64,000 bases of DNA from Rutpela maculata (Eukaryota; Arthropoda; Insecta; Coleoptera; Cerambycidae): the NCBI GenBank assembly GCA_936432065.2, contig OW386293.2, forward strand, positions 47,153,923 through 47,217,922, written 5' to 3'. Positions within the stretch are counted from its first letter, which is position 1, and each line of letters begins with the position of its first letter. Under the pieces are notes generated by a model. That model saw only the letters and a program-made list of their open reading frames with translations, searched no databases and had not been told where the DNA came from. Made by a program: the position numbers and the translations under genes. Positions 1-11,974 of the stretch are shown one piece after another.

Positions 1-1084
1 AAGTCTACAAATATTTCGTAGTATGATAAGTACTTATGAGTTGTGAGAATTTCATAACAAGTGAGCCATGTAAACAACGAATAAGTTATAAAATTTCGTA
101 TTTACAGAAATTCGTAAGTAAGTGGTTATTTACTGGTTATTTTTTCAAAAATTTTGTGATTAAACACCCAGTAGAAAGTGTTAGTTTTGTGCTCTATGAA
201 ATTAGCTGGCTGAAATCCTGGTTTATCGTCAATGTGCATTTAGACCAGGGAATACGACATTGTGTTTTGTATTGGGGTAAGTATGCTTTTCGTCGACATA
301 AATATAATTTTTTTTTTAATATCCGTTTATATAAAGTGAGCTGCTCTAACAAGATATAATTAAAAACAAACTCGACTGCAAAAATAAAATTGATACTAAA
401 AGGAACTAAATATTACCAATAATATAATAAAATTTAAAAAATACCTTAAAAATTTAATAGATTTTAAAATAAGTACGTTCTTCCCGAAAACTCGCTTTAT
501 GACATTTTTTTGAATAAAAATCGCACTTTTCAGATTTCATGAAATATCATTACCCTAGAGTAAAGGTGGTTAGTCAAGTTCAAGTTAAAATACGCTTAAT
601 AAATTAATTAAAAAGAAAACTATCACCTAACCCAAATAATTGGCAAACTATGATCTCTCAAAGTAAAATGTTCTTAGAACTATAGTTTCGCAGTATTTTA
701 GATTGGAAAAAAATAGAGAGACCTCCACGATTTGACTTGCAAAGTAGACAGCTTGAGGTCCCGTAATCTGACCAACTCTGAGAACTCATAAACATACCCT
801 GACAGTTTTTCGCCTCTCTTTTCAATTTCTATTCTTTCATACTTTTTTTTCCTGAAAATGGCTTCCAAATAGGAGCAAAAATGTTGAGACTTTAACAATC
901 TCAAACGCGATTCAAGCGAAAACCAAGTAGGTAGGTAATTCAGCAATTTTCGTCAACATTCAGCTTTCATTCCTTTCATGACAGTCATATTCAAAATATG
1001 TTAATAATATTTTAAAGTAATATTGATATATTACCCTAATCTATATAAAGTTTGTTTAACCTTCAGAGGCAGACTACAGAGTGG
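1..1084. other. AT-rich sequence, nothing recognised
   Basis: No coding segment, RNA gene or clear repeat end is visible. The longest open frames (positions 36-359 and 698-946) have AT-driven composition and no recognisable motif. Confidence 0.5.
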
Positions 1085-1789
1085 ACCAAATTAGATGGGA
1101 TTTGGGATTTTCACTAAAACTATGGCAGATAGACGAAAACCAATATAGCTCGATATGCGAGAAACAAACAATGGCGTAAACCGCGATCATCTATCTTTTC
1201 CGACCGCCGAGCTACAGAGCGTTCTTGGAAAATTGGCATTTTTGGATGACCTCTATATCTCAATTATTACTAAGTGTCGAATAGAAAATCGAAACACATT
1301 CTTAAGGAACTTTTTTGAGTAGAATCCGTTGTTGATAAGAAGAAAATTATGCATGCCTCAGTTTTCGAGATATAGACATAACTTGTGTTTTTTTAAATGG
1401 AACAACCTATAAATTATTTCATTATTCGATGACAACTTAAATTAGCTATCCAACGAGATATCATCTCTAGAAAAAGTGTTTAATTTTCGAAAAATTTAAT
1501 ATATTTGTGAGGAGGCCATGGAAAACTATTAACAACAACAACACTTCTTATAACATAAAATAATTTTGCCAAAAATAGGAAAAACTAACCTACAATAAAT
1601 GTTCGAATCGTCTTCCATTGTCATCTATGCATATTTATCGCATTTATTTAATATTTATCGAGAAGGCCATAGTAAAAAAAAGAAAAACGAAATAATCGTA
1701 AATGTCAAAAACTAATTTGTGAGTAAATTGTGAGTGAGCATTGTTGACAATGGTTCAATTTTGTAATGGTGAAAAATATGATGTGATTA

Positions 1790-1936
1790 AGGGCCGGTTT
1801 TATAGGTTCAGATTAAACTAGAGTTTAACTAGAAGTTTCACCTAGAGGTTTAAATTGTAGATTTTAGTGTTTTGTAAAATACCGTTTTATAAGTGTTTGT
1901 CAAGATCGTCAGTTTTATTGTTATAGAACCTCCCAG
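1790..1936. repeat. MITE related to the 52871-53194 copy
   Basis: The left end AGGGCCGGTTTTATAGGT matches the terminus of the MITE at 52871-53194. The right end near 1936 is a degraded inverted version (TTATAGAACCTCCC). Only this end similarity supports the call. Confidence 0.4.
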
Positions 1937-2065
1937 AATCGACTTAAGTCGAAGAATAAATAAAAACTTCGACTTAGGAAAAGATGTATCAAAAGACAAT
2001 TAATTTAGAGCATAACATATTTAAGGCATCAGCGCCGAAGACTGGCATAAAGGGGCTCATACACG

Positions 2066-2232
2066 CTCACAGAAAAGTAAGGCACAACAAGGCGCACAGT
2101 TCAAAAGTACGTCAAAAATTTCACTTAGTAAAATTTTTTTCCTTGTCCACCAAAAAAATATTCATCAAGTGAAATTTTTGTTGTACCCACTTTTGAATTA
2201 TGCGCCTTGTTATGCTTTATGTAGCAGCTCAC
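2066..2232. repeat. Short foldback (inverted repeat)
   Basis: Arms 2066-2128 and 2165-2232 are inverted copies, with shared segments such as AAGGCGCA and AAAATTTCACTT around a spacer of about 36 bp. This is a MITE-like hairpin with no coding capacity. Confidence 0.6.
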
Positions 2233-2279
2233 TTGCCGTATATAAAGGATTTAAGGTTGTCATGGAACCAGAAACAAAA

Positions 2280-3441
2280 AAGAAAATAAGAAGAAACAAT
2301 ATATTTTTTCTACGATTGTGCTGAAAAACTCAAATTTTCTAACTTCAAAATGACTGCAGAAGATATCACTTTGCCGCACGCCGTGCGGCAAAGAATTTGC
2401 CATACGCCTTGATTACATCTTCACACACCGGAATAAAATAGTGTGTTTACCTTAAAGAATTTTATATTACTTATTGGTAATAACAATTCAATTCTATGAA
2501 TGTACATTAATTAGACGTGAATTGCAATTACAAAGTCAAATTTTCTAACTTCAGAATGACTGCGGAAAATGTCACTAAATAAAATCTGACAGGCAGCAAA
2601 TTTAAAATTTTGGAAAGACTTTAAAAAAGGGAAATAACTTCACAACCGTAGAAAAAATAGTATGTAACACACATGTGGCAAGCTTCATTGCAAAACTCGT
2701 ATGATTTCATACATCGTTTTGCAATGAAGCCCTTGCCACACTTGTGTTACAATCTACTACTTATTTACTATATCAAAAAAATATTTTTTTCATAAAATAA
2801 TGAAATATTTATAATGAACAATATTAATTATTTATTTTATTTTAATATATGTTCTAAATTTAAATGAATTTTTATTATTATATTTGCTATAATTTGGTGA
2901 CCTCGATATTTGGCTGAATTAATAGAAGATAGAAATCCCGACGTCTGGCTGAATTAATAGAAGATAGGAATCCCGACCTTTGCCCCCGAATACCATTATT
3001 GGTGACCCAGAAGATTGTATCATAATTGGTGAATATTATTCTTTTACCAAAAATTTGGCTTATAATAAAATACGAGATATATTTTGGATACATAGTTAAA
3101 TATGGACCAATAGTAATTTTTAAAAGATGATTTTTGAAGAAAGAAAAAGGAAAGAACATTGATAATTTATCATTTTGGAAGCTGTTCTGATGAATCAACC
3201 AGTACATTCTTATACCATTTTAGAAAAGGACTGTCAAAATTCAAAATCTATTTAAATAAATCATGTGAGGGTCACCAAATTTTAACAAATATATGCCATA
3301 ATAAAACATTTAAATTTAGAACATATATTAAAATAAAATAAATAATTAATATTGTTCTTTATAAATATTTCATTACTTTAAGAAAAACATTTTTTTTTGA
3401 TATCGTAAATAAAAATATATTGTTTCTTCCTATTTTCTTTT
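2280..3441. repeat. Foldback element with nested hairpins
   Basis: Outer inverted segments lie at 2280-2316 and 3410-3441 (AGAAGAAACAATATATTTTT and its complement). A longer inner pair, 2755-2905 and 3268-3422, is strongly complementary, including AACAATATTAATTATTTATT. Between them a separate hairpin has arms 2663-2700 and 2711-2751 (TTGCAATGAAGC core). The loop holds a 32-bp unit repeated directly at 2911-2942 and 2946-2977. No protein-coding content is seen. Confidence 0.6.
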
Positions 3442-3975
3442 TACTTCCACATCCAGTGGAAGTATAGTAACGACAAAATTTTTTTTAAAAATGTCGGCCT
3501 GTCTGTAACTTTTTTTGTGCGCACGTTTACTCTGGAACCGTTTAAGATATTGACTTGAAATTTGGTACACATATGTACTTTAACGAGATCTGGAAATAGA
3601 TTATATTTTCATGTTGTTCCGACAAAGGGTTGGGGGGTAAATTGGGGTAAATTTGGGGTAAATGGGTAAATGAAGAAGGTAGGAGTCGATAAAATTGGCA
3701 TTTAGTATATACAAGAAAATTTTTGGCATTAGCCCATTACCACCCCCACCCCCTTATTAAAGAGGATGAAAAAAAAATTGTGATTTAGTGTACAAGAACC
3801 AGAAACCTCAAAATATTTTTTTACTTCATCCACCCCCACTACCACCCCCCCCATCACCACCCCCACTACCACCCCCCTATTACCAAACCCACCCCCACCT
3901 CACTACCGATGTGGGATATCGTTTTATGGGTTTTTGGGGTAGAGGATTTCAAAGATTATATTATTAAAAAAATTT
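3442..3975 (+). mobile_element. Helentron-like non-autonomous element, copy A (3' truncated)
   Basis: It starts T|TACTTCCACATCCAG with the hairpin CTTCCACatccaGTGGAAG, then the shared family body: GTGCGCACGTTTACTCTGGA, AAATTTGGTACACATATG and the CCACCCCCATTACC tracts. The same order is seen in copies B to E (30984, 38906, 45944, 56687). The right end (subterminal repeat and AGCGGTT) is missing where the retrotransposon begins. Subterminal inverted repeats, a central GTCTG microsatellite and insertion without target duplication are known features of Helentron-derived (DINE/HINE) elements. Confidence 0.6.
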
Positions 3976-3984
3976 TCGTCTCAA

Positions 3985-6637
3985 AATTAATAAAAATTAT
4001 AAAATTTTATAACAAAACTTGGTGGTATACAGAATCTTGGGGGGTAATTATCCCGTTACCCCCCATAAATCCGCGCTTGATAAGCAGTGCCGCAATGAAT
4101 TTTGAATCAGCGTAATGCCTCAAGATACTTACTCTGAAAAGATAGAGGACTTAAATGTGGGAGACCATTTTGCATTAATAATTGAATTTACTCAAAAGAA
4201 ATTACAAAATCAACAACCTGTGCTTATTACTAACATGTCTCGCAAAACTAATCAATATAGCCTAAATAGCCTAGAATCATATATTTCGGAGGAAGCATTT
4301 GAGTCAGTGTATGATGCATGTTTATCAAATATTAATGATGTATATAAGGAATTTTTAAACTGTTTGTTATTTTATGTTGACACAGCTTGTCCGGTAATCA
4401 CTCAGAATAAAAGACGACAAAATAGTAAAACTTGGGTTACAAAGGAAATTATTGACATGGGTAAAGAATTAAAAGATTTATTTTGGCTTTTTAAGCAAAC
4501 ATATACTGACGAAGTTCTAATAAATAAATATTTATTACTGAAAAAGACATACAAACAGAAAATAAATCTGGCAAAAAAATCGTATAATAAAAAATTACTT
4601 AGCACCGATGATATGGCCCTAAAACAGAAACGAGTATGGAACATAGTACGGGAGAAAACTGGGAAAATTAAGCCTAAAGTAAGTCCAGAAATTATTGTTG
4701 AAAATAATCTTACTTCTGATAAATATGTAATAACCAATCACTTTGGCGAATTCTTTTCGGTAGCAGCTGATAATGCAATAAAAAATCATTTTGGTGCTAA
4801 CATATCCACCGAGTGTACTACTATGATCAATAATTCAAATTCCTTCTTTTTTACATCGGTAACTGAGGAAGAAATTATCGCTGCAATAGATAATTTGAAA
4901 AATACAGATTCGTGTGGCATTGACTGTATTCCTACCAAGATAATAAAAACTATAAAATATTATATAGCAAAGCCCCTAGCATATATAGTAAATCGTTCTA
5001 TTGAGCTTGGAGAATTTCCTTATGACTTAAAGGTTGGTATAGTTGTGCCAATTTTCAAGAAACTTGATTCTACCTGTGTAGAAAATTATCGTCCAATTAC
5101 TATTCTAACTGTGTTATGTAAAGTTATTGAAAGAGTAATTTATGATAAAATGATGTCTTTCCTAAATAAATATCATATAATAACAAAGAGTCAAAATGGC
5201 TTTTACCCTGGTAGATCTACAGAAACCGCAGTATATGAATTTTCTGAATATGTACACAAATGTATTGAAAATAATAAATCAGTAGGAGCACTTTTTTTCG
5301 ACATGTCACGAGCTTTTGACTGTCTTGAATTTGATTTTATTGAGAAAAAATTATATGCTATAGGCTTTAGGGGTAAATTCCTGTCATGGATAATCTCTTA
5401 TCTTAAGTATAGAAAAATATCAGTTAGAATCGGAAACATTTTTTCTGATAAATATGAAACCCATCTTGGTGTTCCGCAGGGATCTGTGCTGGGTCCTCTT
5501 ATATTTTTATTATTTATTAATGATTTACCAACATATATTTCTGCAAATTGTGTTATAATGTATGCAGACGATGTCACTTTAGGAATTGATGCAGAAAATC
5601 CAGCGGATCTCCAAGATAAATTTAATATTATTTCCAAACAATTTACTAAATATTGTTGGAAAAACGGTTTAATTGTCAATGCAGATAAAACAGTCGCCAT
5701 GAATTTTTACAATAGGAAAAAAAGTGATGATCTTTTCGATATAAAAGTCAATAATGTGACGATAGAAATGTCATGTTCTAATAAGTTTTTAGGTACTTAT
5801 ATCGATGCTGACTTAAGTTATACATGTCACATTGATCATGTCTGTAAAAAAATTAATAGTAGTTACTATGCTATACTACATCTAAAAAATTCTGTCGACA
5901 CAAAAAGTTTGGTTAATATTTACCACGCACTTGTTAACTCGGTGCTTTCATATAATGTTATCCTGTGGGGAAATATCACTGTTGGCAATTGTAATAGAAT
6001 ATTTGTTACCCAAAAAAGAATTATCAGGCTTATTTTCTCATTAAAACCAACAGATTCGTGCCAACCAGTTTTCCGGGAACACAAAATACTAACTTTTCCG
6101 TCCCTTTATATTTATAATTGTATTTTATATGTAAAAAAAAATATCGATACGTTTCAAGCTAATGCCGCCCATCATAATTATAGTACGAGACATGGTTCTC
6201 TCCTCGAGTTACCCAGACATCGTTCTTGTTTATTTGAAAAGACTCCATCATATGCTGGAAGAAAATTCTATAATAAGTTGCCAGAAGATATAAATTTAAC
6301 AATCCCCCTGCACCACTTCAAAAAGAAACTAAAATCATTTTTGATTAATAAATCTTATTATACTGTGACTGATTACCTGGATGATGTGTGATCAGCAGAT
6401 TTTTAGATAATTCAGTTTTACTAATATATTTACATGTTAATATAGTTCTGTGTAAAATTTTGTTTAGTGTGTAAAATTGTCATTCGCATATTAATATTTT
6501 AAATAATGGATGTTTTTAAAAATTACTAATTTAATACCTATTTAATTGTGCATTAATGTAATGTATTTCTTTGACCTGTCCAATATCATGTATATTGATC
6601 GAACGGACCAATAAATTATTATTATTATTATTATTAA
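3985..6637 (+). mobile_element. 5'-truncated non-LTR retrotransposon (CR1/Daphne-like)
   Basis: It consists of an intact ORF2 segment (4115-6391), a short 3'UTR of about 210 bp and a simple (ATT)n tail at 6615-6637. There is no ORF1. Only the last residues of an endonuclease domain remain, so the copy is 5' truncated, the usual outcome of target-primed reverse transcription. The 5' boundary is an estimate from where copy A of the Helentron-like family stops. Related 3' pieces lie at 20105-20565 and 21900-22530. Confidence 0.7.
4115..6391 (+). CDS. Reverse transcriptase ORF of non-LTR retrotransposon (758 aa, truncated)
   Basis: RNA-directed DNA polymerase of a LINE-type element. Residues 16-24 (VGDHFALII) look like the end of an apurinic endonuclease domain (the SDH-type motif), so the Met at 4115 is internal to the original ORF2. 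RT motifs follow in order: VVPIFKK, NYRPITIL, QNGFYPGRST, DMSRAFD (about 396-402, first catalytic Asp), GVPQGSVLGPL, YADD (483-486, catalytic pair) and LGTYIDADLSYTCHI. The C-terminal tail (RKFYNKLPEDI and following) matches the 20.3-20.5 kb fragment. The frame is uninterrupted for 758 codons, which suggests a recent insertion. Clade assignment (Daphne or CR1-like rather than jockey) is from motif impression only. Confidence 0.85.
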   Translation: MPQDTYSEKIEDLNVGDHFALIIEFTQKKLQNQQPVLITNMSRKTNQYSLNSLESYISEEAFESVYDACLSNINDVYKEFLNCLLFYVDTACPVITQNKRRQNSKTWVTKEIIDMGKELKDLFWLFKQTYTDEVLINKYLLLKKTYKQKINLAKKSYNKKLLSTDDMALKQKRVWNIVREKTGKIKPKVSPEIIVENNLTSDKYVITNHFGEFFSVAADNAIKNHFGANISTECTTMINNSNSFFFTSVTEEEIIAAIDNLKNTDSCGIDCIPTKIIKTIKYYIAKPLAYIVNRSIELGEFPYDLKVGIVVPIFKKLDSTCVENYRPITILTVLCKVIERVIYDKMMSFLNKYHIITKSQNGFYPGRSTETAVYEFSEYVHKCIENNKSVGALFFDMSRAFDCLEFDFIEKKLYAIGFRGKFLSWIISYLKYRKISVRIGNIFSDKYETHLGVPQGSVLGPLIFLLFINDLPTYISANCVIMYADDVTLGIDAENPADLQDKFNIISKQFTKYCWKNGLIVNADKTVAMNFYNRKKSDDLFDIKVNNVTIEMSCSNKFLGTYIDADLSYTCHIDHVCKKINSSYYAILHLKNSVDTKSLVNIYHALVNSVLSYNVILWGNITVGNCNRIFVTQKRIIRLIFSLKPTDSCQPVFREHKILTFPSLYIYNCILYVKKNIDTFQANAAHHNYSTRHGSLLELPRHRSCLFEKTPSYAGRKFYNKLPEDINLTIPLHHFKKKLKSFLINKSYYTVTDYLDDV

Positions 6638-6639
6638 CC

Positions 6640-7225
6640 ACCATTGGGCTCATGATAATTCGCAAGTACCCGCTACAGCTAATCATCAAGGACGATTAGG
6701 ATTTGGTGTGTTTCATTGGATACCAAATAATAGGTCCTCATTTTTTTCATGGTAATTTGAATACCAAAAATTTTAACATTCTACGACAAGAAATGGAGCT
6801 CTTTGTAGACAATATGCCTGTAAGACAATTTCAAAGATTAATTTACCAACATAATGGCGCCCCAGATCATACGTCAAATGAAACACGAAATTATTTATAT
6901 GCCCAATTTGGGGAGGATTGGATAGGTATCTATGTATCACTCAGGACTAGTTTATCAATGTTTAGTTAGCTGAGTTAACTAAATTGATAACTAACAATTA
7001 ATTCAGCTTACTGGACATTAATAAACAACAAAGTGGTTTAGTTATTGTTTAATTTTTAGGAATAATGGTCCTACTTTGTGGCCATCTAGATCTCCCGATA
7101 TAACCCCTGCCAACTTTTGGCTTTGGGGTTATTTAAAAAATATTATATATAGAGAACATTCTAATAACATAGAAGAATTGGAAAACAAAACATTAGCTGC
7201 GTTTCGGACTATATCTTGAAAACTG
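6640..7225 (+). pseudogene. Tc1/mariner-superfamily transposase remnant (C-terminal part)
   Basis: Translated pieces in shifting frames resemble the catalytic region of insect mariner-type transposases: HHWAHDNSQVP, then GPHFFHGNL (about 6735), QHNGAPDHTSNETRNYL (about 6850), then SRSPDITPANFWLWGYLKN (about 7090-7140). The family's second catalytic Asp, normally in the QDGAPAH motif, is Asn here. About 130 bp of unrelated or intron-like sequence separates DWIG from NNGPTLW. With frameshifts and that substitution the protein cannot be active. It lies just inside the right TIR at 7205. Confidence 0.75.
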
Positions 7226-7475
7226 AGGCATGCATGATTTTCTTCTTATCAGCAACGGTTTCTACTTAAAAAAGTGCCTTAAGAATGTGTTACTCGACTT
7301 TCGATTCGACACTTGGTAATTGAGATATAAGAGGTCATCCAAAATGCCAATTTTCCAAAAACGGTCTGTAGCACGGTAGTCAAAAAAGATAGACGATCGC
7401 GGTTTACGCCATTGTTTGTTTCTCGAAAATCGAGCTCAGGACACCAACATTGGTTTCTATCAATCTGTCACAGTT

Positions 7476-8707
7476 TTATATTAGGGTGGACGGAAAAAAC
7501 ACTTTTTTTTTTTAATTTTTCTATCGTTATACCCCGGAGAAGTTGCCTATCGCCTAGCTAAGAAAAACGAAAAAAAAAAAGAACACTAAAATCAAAAAAT
7601 ATCTTCCGTTCGCGCATCGCACTCAAAGTTTTGAAGAATTGCGGAATCTTGCTGTAGATACAAATAGTACGCATAAGTTCTGCTCCAATAACTAGACGGA
7701 ATTCATCAAATTCAAATTAAGGGACAATCAAATGTACACCACCAAAAGCATACTGGAAGAGAGCTGCAGAGAAGAATAGCAGGATATTCTCAAGTTTCTA
7801 AAAAATATGAAACTGCATCTAGAATGAAAATAAACTTCAAGAAGTGTCTAACAATAGTGCCAGAGCCATCAACAAAAGAGCCAGATTAACGAGGAAGAAT
7901 GCAAAATAGATACTGCACACTGCACACTAAGAATGACGAATGTACTGAAGTATCTAGGAACATATTTGACGAACCAACTGAAAAGGAGAGAAACTGCAAA
8001 GGAAGGAATTAAAATGAGCATTTTCTTGAGGAAATAAACCACCATAATTCCTAATCAAGTTGCCATCACCGAATCTCATATTCGCAGTTGCTCGTATTTT
8101 CCTCCTAGACTCCAAGGATACCATCTTGTTTACTACCTCACAGTAACCTATCTTCAACGTGTCCGGATGGTTATCATTTTTCTTGACAATCATAATTTTC
8201 ATTTTGTTTTAATTTACATTTAAACCGTAATATGATCTTTATTGAAAATAAGACATGTTTCCACACATTCCATACAATATAACAAATTATAACGATATCT
8301 TACATTTAAAAGCATATACATTATTCAAAATTTCATTTTGATTACGGAGAAACATTAAAAATTAACTACGCTTAGCTCGCCAACACTCGACGGAGGTGTA
8401 TATTTGAAAAATGAACTTCTCTGAGAAAAAGTGAGACCATTACGTTGAATCAGAACAAAAAATGTGTTTACTGGCAGCACGTTCAAAAGTGTACTTCTAA
8501 ATAATAATTTCTGGGATATATTTTCAAACATCTCGTCGTATCTTGACGAGGTTACAGTGCACTTAGATTTTGACTACGAAATCGATGTGACTTGAAATAA
8601 TGCAAAAAACACTTGCTTAAGATCTCATAAACATGCAAAAGATGACCAAGATTGGCTGCTGACTAAACTTTTATGGAAGGGGAGAAAACAGTATTTTCGC
8701 AAATATA
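7476..8707. other. No clear gene; weak retroelement traces
   Basis: At 8100-8205 on the minus strand an open segment begins KIMIVKKNDNHPDTLKIG, which resembles the motif after the YADD box of non-LTR reverse transcriptases, but no other RT motif supports it. Sequence around 8420-8480 weakly resembles the 3' part of the element at 12430-13150. Nothing else is recognised. Confidence 0.35.
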
Positions 8708-10774
8708 CAGGGTGCTTGGCGGAGCAATGCGATTTAGAACAGGGACAAAGAGGGGGTCATTTGGCATCTATGTGACCAAACATACCTATATGATTTAAAA
8801 ATATATATATTTTACGTTCACACTTGGCGTATTAAATTATCGTTACAATTTCTTTTCCTATAAATATATTTTTTATTATCTTCTAACCAACAGAAACTTT
8901 CAAATTATTTTTGTTTTGGAAGTTTACTTATTTCGGATTAAGAAACAAAATAGTTCTGAGGTCAAAAGTTAAATTTAGTATGTAATACTTAAATAAATGG
9001 TGAAAAACTGAGATTTAAAAAAAGTGTGACGTTATAGGACACAACCGAATCTGAAAGGTAACCACCCAAAATTCGTCGCGGCAGCTCTAGTGTCGGAGGC
9101 GGGTCATGGGAAAGGTTTGTGACATCTGACAGTTAATGCAATAACCTCACCATAACTTATTTATTCATCGCACAATTACTAATGTTAAAAGCTGTTTATT
9201 ATAAACTTATTCGGGCGCCAGCCAAAGTTAATTGACAGAAGGGGATGGAGAACAAGACACAAAACTTAAAGGAAAAACCAATGTAAAGCAATATAATTTA
9301 ATATAAAGATTAGAAGGTAAATACTTGTATAATGGGTAGAACAAAATAATAAAGTAATAAATAATTGAGGTATGGGGTTGAAGTTAAAACCCTCCTAATT
9401 AAATGAATTACACTTAGGTAAGCATTATTAGCATCAGCGTAAAGAAAAGTTTGAGACTATTAAATATGGATATCCATAAATCTGTATACAGTTTATGTAT
9501 ATTTTAGGACCGTAAACAGCTGTTCAGGGTTTCACAAACAGAATACACTATGCTATGCTGAGGATCACTTAAACATTTACATAATACGATACAACAGTGA
9601 TAAAATAAATGGACAATAAATAAGTATACGACAACGGACTAATGGAATTTAGATTTTCTATATCGCTGAATGCAAACTTGGCCGTTTCCAATTCTTTGAC
9701 CCCAAGCAGGAATCCAAAAATTAATAATTTACGGTACCTGTACTCCACATTTGTTTACCGATCAAATAGGTTCACCGTGCGCCAGCAAATCACCTCTCGC
9801 TACGTATGAGAATGCTTCCGAGCAGCCTTCGCACCCAATACAAGTCATGCAGCATGCAGCCCTGTACAGTTTATCACTTGGTACCAATTTAGACTAGTTC
9901 TCCAGTACGACAATATCCAAATTATGATTTGTGATATTCCAAATATAATAATTATAAAAATTATAAACCATCAGTTGGCAAAGAAAATTAAAAACCAGCA
10001 GGCTTAGGGCTTAAGGGCAGAATTTCTATGCTCCAAAGAAAAAAACCTGAAAAAGTTACACTTCATGGAAATTGCCCAGGTATGTTTATGTAAAATCACA
10101 AATATTTGACTTCTTTCTCTTAGTAATGCAAAATTTATTAAAAATGTATGTACTGACCTTAGATGTTATTAGGTTTATTTTCTTAATAAAATTTATAACT
10201 TTAACACATGGAGACCATGCCCCTGTTCTTCCAGAAATGAAAAATGTCTACCGCTTTTTTGTCATTTTATCACAAAAAACCGGAATTTGCGCCAATTGAT
10301 TAATCAGGCCTGTTCTTTAATTAAAAATCCCTAAATGAGACTTTTGGCATTTGTCAACTTAAAAACAAAACAGAATTCATTGAACAAACTTTTATGAGTT
10401 TAAATTATATACTATATTTTGGAATACCAAGGTAGCCTATTTTATATCTTTTATTTAAATAACTGCATACTGATTAGAACATAACCTTATGACTTGTTTT
10501 AGGAAGCGACATCAGGCTGAAATGTTTATCACATTACCAAAATGTTGGTTCACAATTGAAATCAATGAAAGGCTGGATTTATTAAAAGAGATTAACTGGC
10601 ACTAAAAGATTTATCGGCTTGCCAAGTAGTGTAGTTGAAAACCACCGGCACGGATTTGAACTGTCACACAAGTCCAAAATCGGCATTATAAAAAAACCGT
10701 AGCATTTGGTCAGATAAATGCCAAATGATCCCCTGTACCTGTTCAGGGTCAGCATCGTTTTTCCAAACACCCTG
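8708..10774. mobile_element. CAGGGTG-ended TIR element flanked by TA
   Basis: The left end CAGGGTGCTTGG (8708) and the right end CCAAACACCCTG (to 10774) are inverted, and each is flanked by TA. Similarity continues for about 85 bp (to about 8795 and from about 10690), including GGTCATTTGGCATCTATGTG. The TA dinucleotide suggests a Tc1/mariner-type target duplication. The 1.9-kb interior holds no recognisable transposase. A short open frame (10072-10299) has no family motif. Confidence 0.55.
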
Positions 10775-10814
10775 TATAATAACAAAATACGAATGTTATC
10801 AAAAATATTTAATA

Positions 10815-11440
10815 GCTATTTATGTAACCAGTTACGAAAGACGTTATTTTGTGTAACGAGTGAAATTTGCAGGACGAGCGAAGCGAGATCCCGCAAAATA
10901 ACACGAGTTACACAAGATTGTCTTTCGAAACGTGTTATATACATGATTTTTTCTAATTTTAAAAGTCTAAAAACCCTTTAAACATAAGTGCACTAGGTGT
11001 ATTTAAAGATCTTAAAAATTAAGTAATCTTTTTCATAGTTACCTCTGCTGCTATCACACATTATAATTTTAATGTCAAAATTGACATAAGTTATTTAGCC
11101 AAGTTACAATATTATTTAAAATCCTAATTTGATAACATAACGTAAATTGTATTAATGAAAAAGTTTTGTTAGCATATTTTGAAGGAAAGAAGAATTTAGA
11201 ACCTTCCACTTTATGGACTAGGTATTCTATTTTGTGTTGAATAAACATTGTTTCTTTTTCTTTTTGAGAGTTGTTTATCTTTCCTAATTGATGACATAAC
11301 AAACTTTTCCTCACCAGTTACGTAAAATTTTACTTTTCATAACTGGTTACGTAAAGTAGGACGTTTTGACACTTACGTCAGTTTTGAAAAGTGTCACTTT
11401 ATATGTTAAAATTAGAAAAAATCATTTTCTTGATCAACTG
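10815..11440. repeat. Palindromic repeat with GTAACCAGTTA ends
   Basis: GTAACCAGTTACG near 10823 recurs inverted at 11336-11357 (CATAACTGGTTACG). Inside the left end a second inverted pair, 10834-10857 and 10905-10929 (CGAAAGAC to GTGTAAC), brackets the short palindrome CGAGCGAAGCGAG. The rest of the span shows no gene. Confidence 0.4.
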
Positions 11441-11655
11441 AAAAACTAAGGTTTTATAAAATAGTACATTGTGTATCTAGTAGTAAAAGTAATGCATTCC
11501 CGGTTGACGATGTAAATTGTTGCCAACAGGTGGTATTGAAGTCCGGGAATGTGCTTTTATTACAGGTATACATATTATTTTTTCTGAAATCGCAATCTAT
11601 ATCTTTAAAAATATATAAAAATAAAAAAATATATTTACATATTAAAATATATATA

Positions 11656-11693
11656 AAAACAGTCCGGGAAATTTAACTTTCCCGGACTGTTTT
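11656..11693. repeat. Perfect short hairpin
   Basis: AACAGTCCGGGAAA (11658-11671) and its exact complement (11678-11691) are separated by a 6-nt loop. It lies in a gene-free AT-rich stretch, and function is unknown. A weaker CCCGG inverted pair occurs 120-160 bp upstream. Confidence 0.6.
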
Positions 11694-11974
11694 CTGATAG
11701 TCCCTTGGCAACGGATTAAAATACTAAAATAGCGTGTTTTGGAATCTGAAATTGCGCCGAAAAAATATAATAGGGTATATAGTACAATTTGGCCCTTAGT
11801 ACTTATAAAAACTTGCCAAGTTCTGGCTAGTTACATAAATTGTTAAAGGTATTTACCCAAAACTTCCCTCTCTGTTCATCATACTTTATTTATTTTCCTC
11901 ATTCGCAACGTCTTGCCGGAAAGTTTTGTGATTAATAAATTATTCTATATTTAATATTGCATATTTTTCATATA

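Larger units (their letters stand above)
1085..7475 (+). mobile_element. Long-TIR Tc1/mariner-type DNA transposon, heavily invaded
   Basis: Two arms of about 280 bp, 1085-1390 and 7205-7475, are inverted copies of each other. Shared stretches include CTGAGGCATGCAT and CGCGGTTTACGCCATTG. A decayed DDE transposase lies just inside the right arm, so this is read as one DNA transposon of roughly 6.4 kb. Its interior has received several later insertions: foldbacks at 2.0-3.4 kb, a Helentron-like element at 3442 and a non-LTR retrotransposon at about 3985-6637. The link between arms and transposase is inferred from position. Arm boundaries are approximate to about 15 bp. Confidence 0.65.

Noticed and set aside
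36..359. 107-codon open frame at the left edge
   Set aside because: No motif, composition typical of AT-rich non-coding sequence, no splice or start context.
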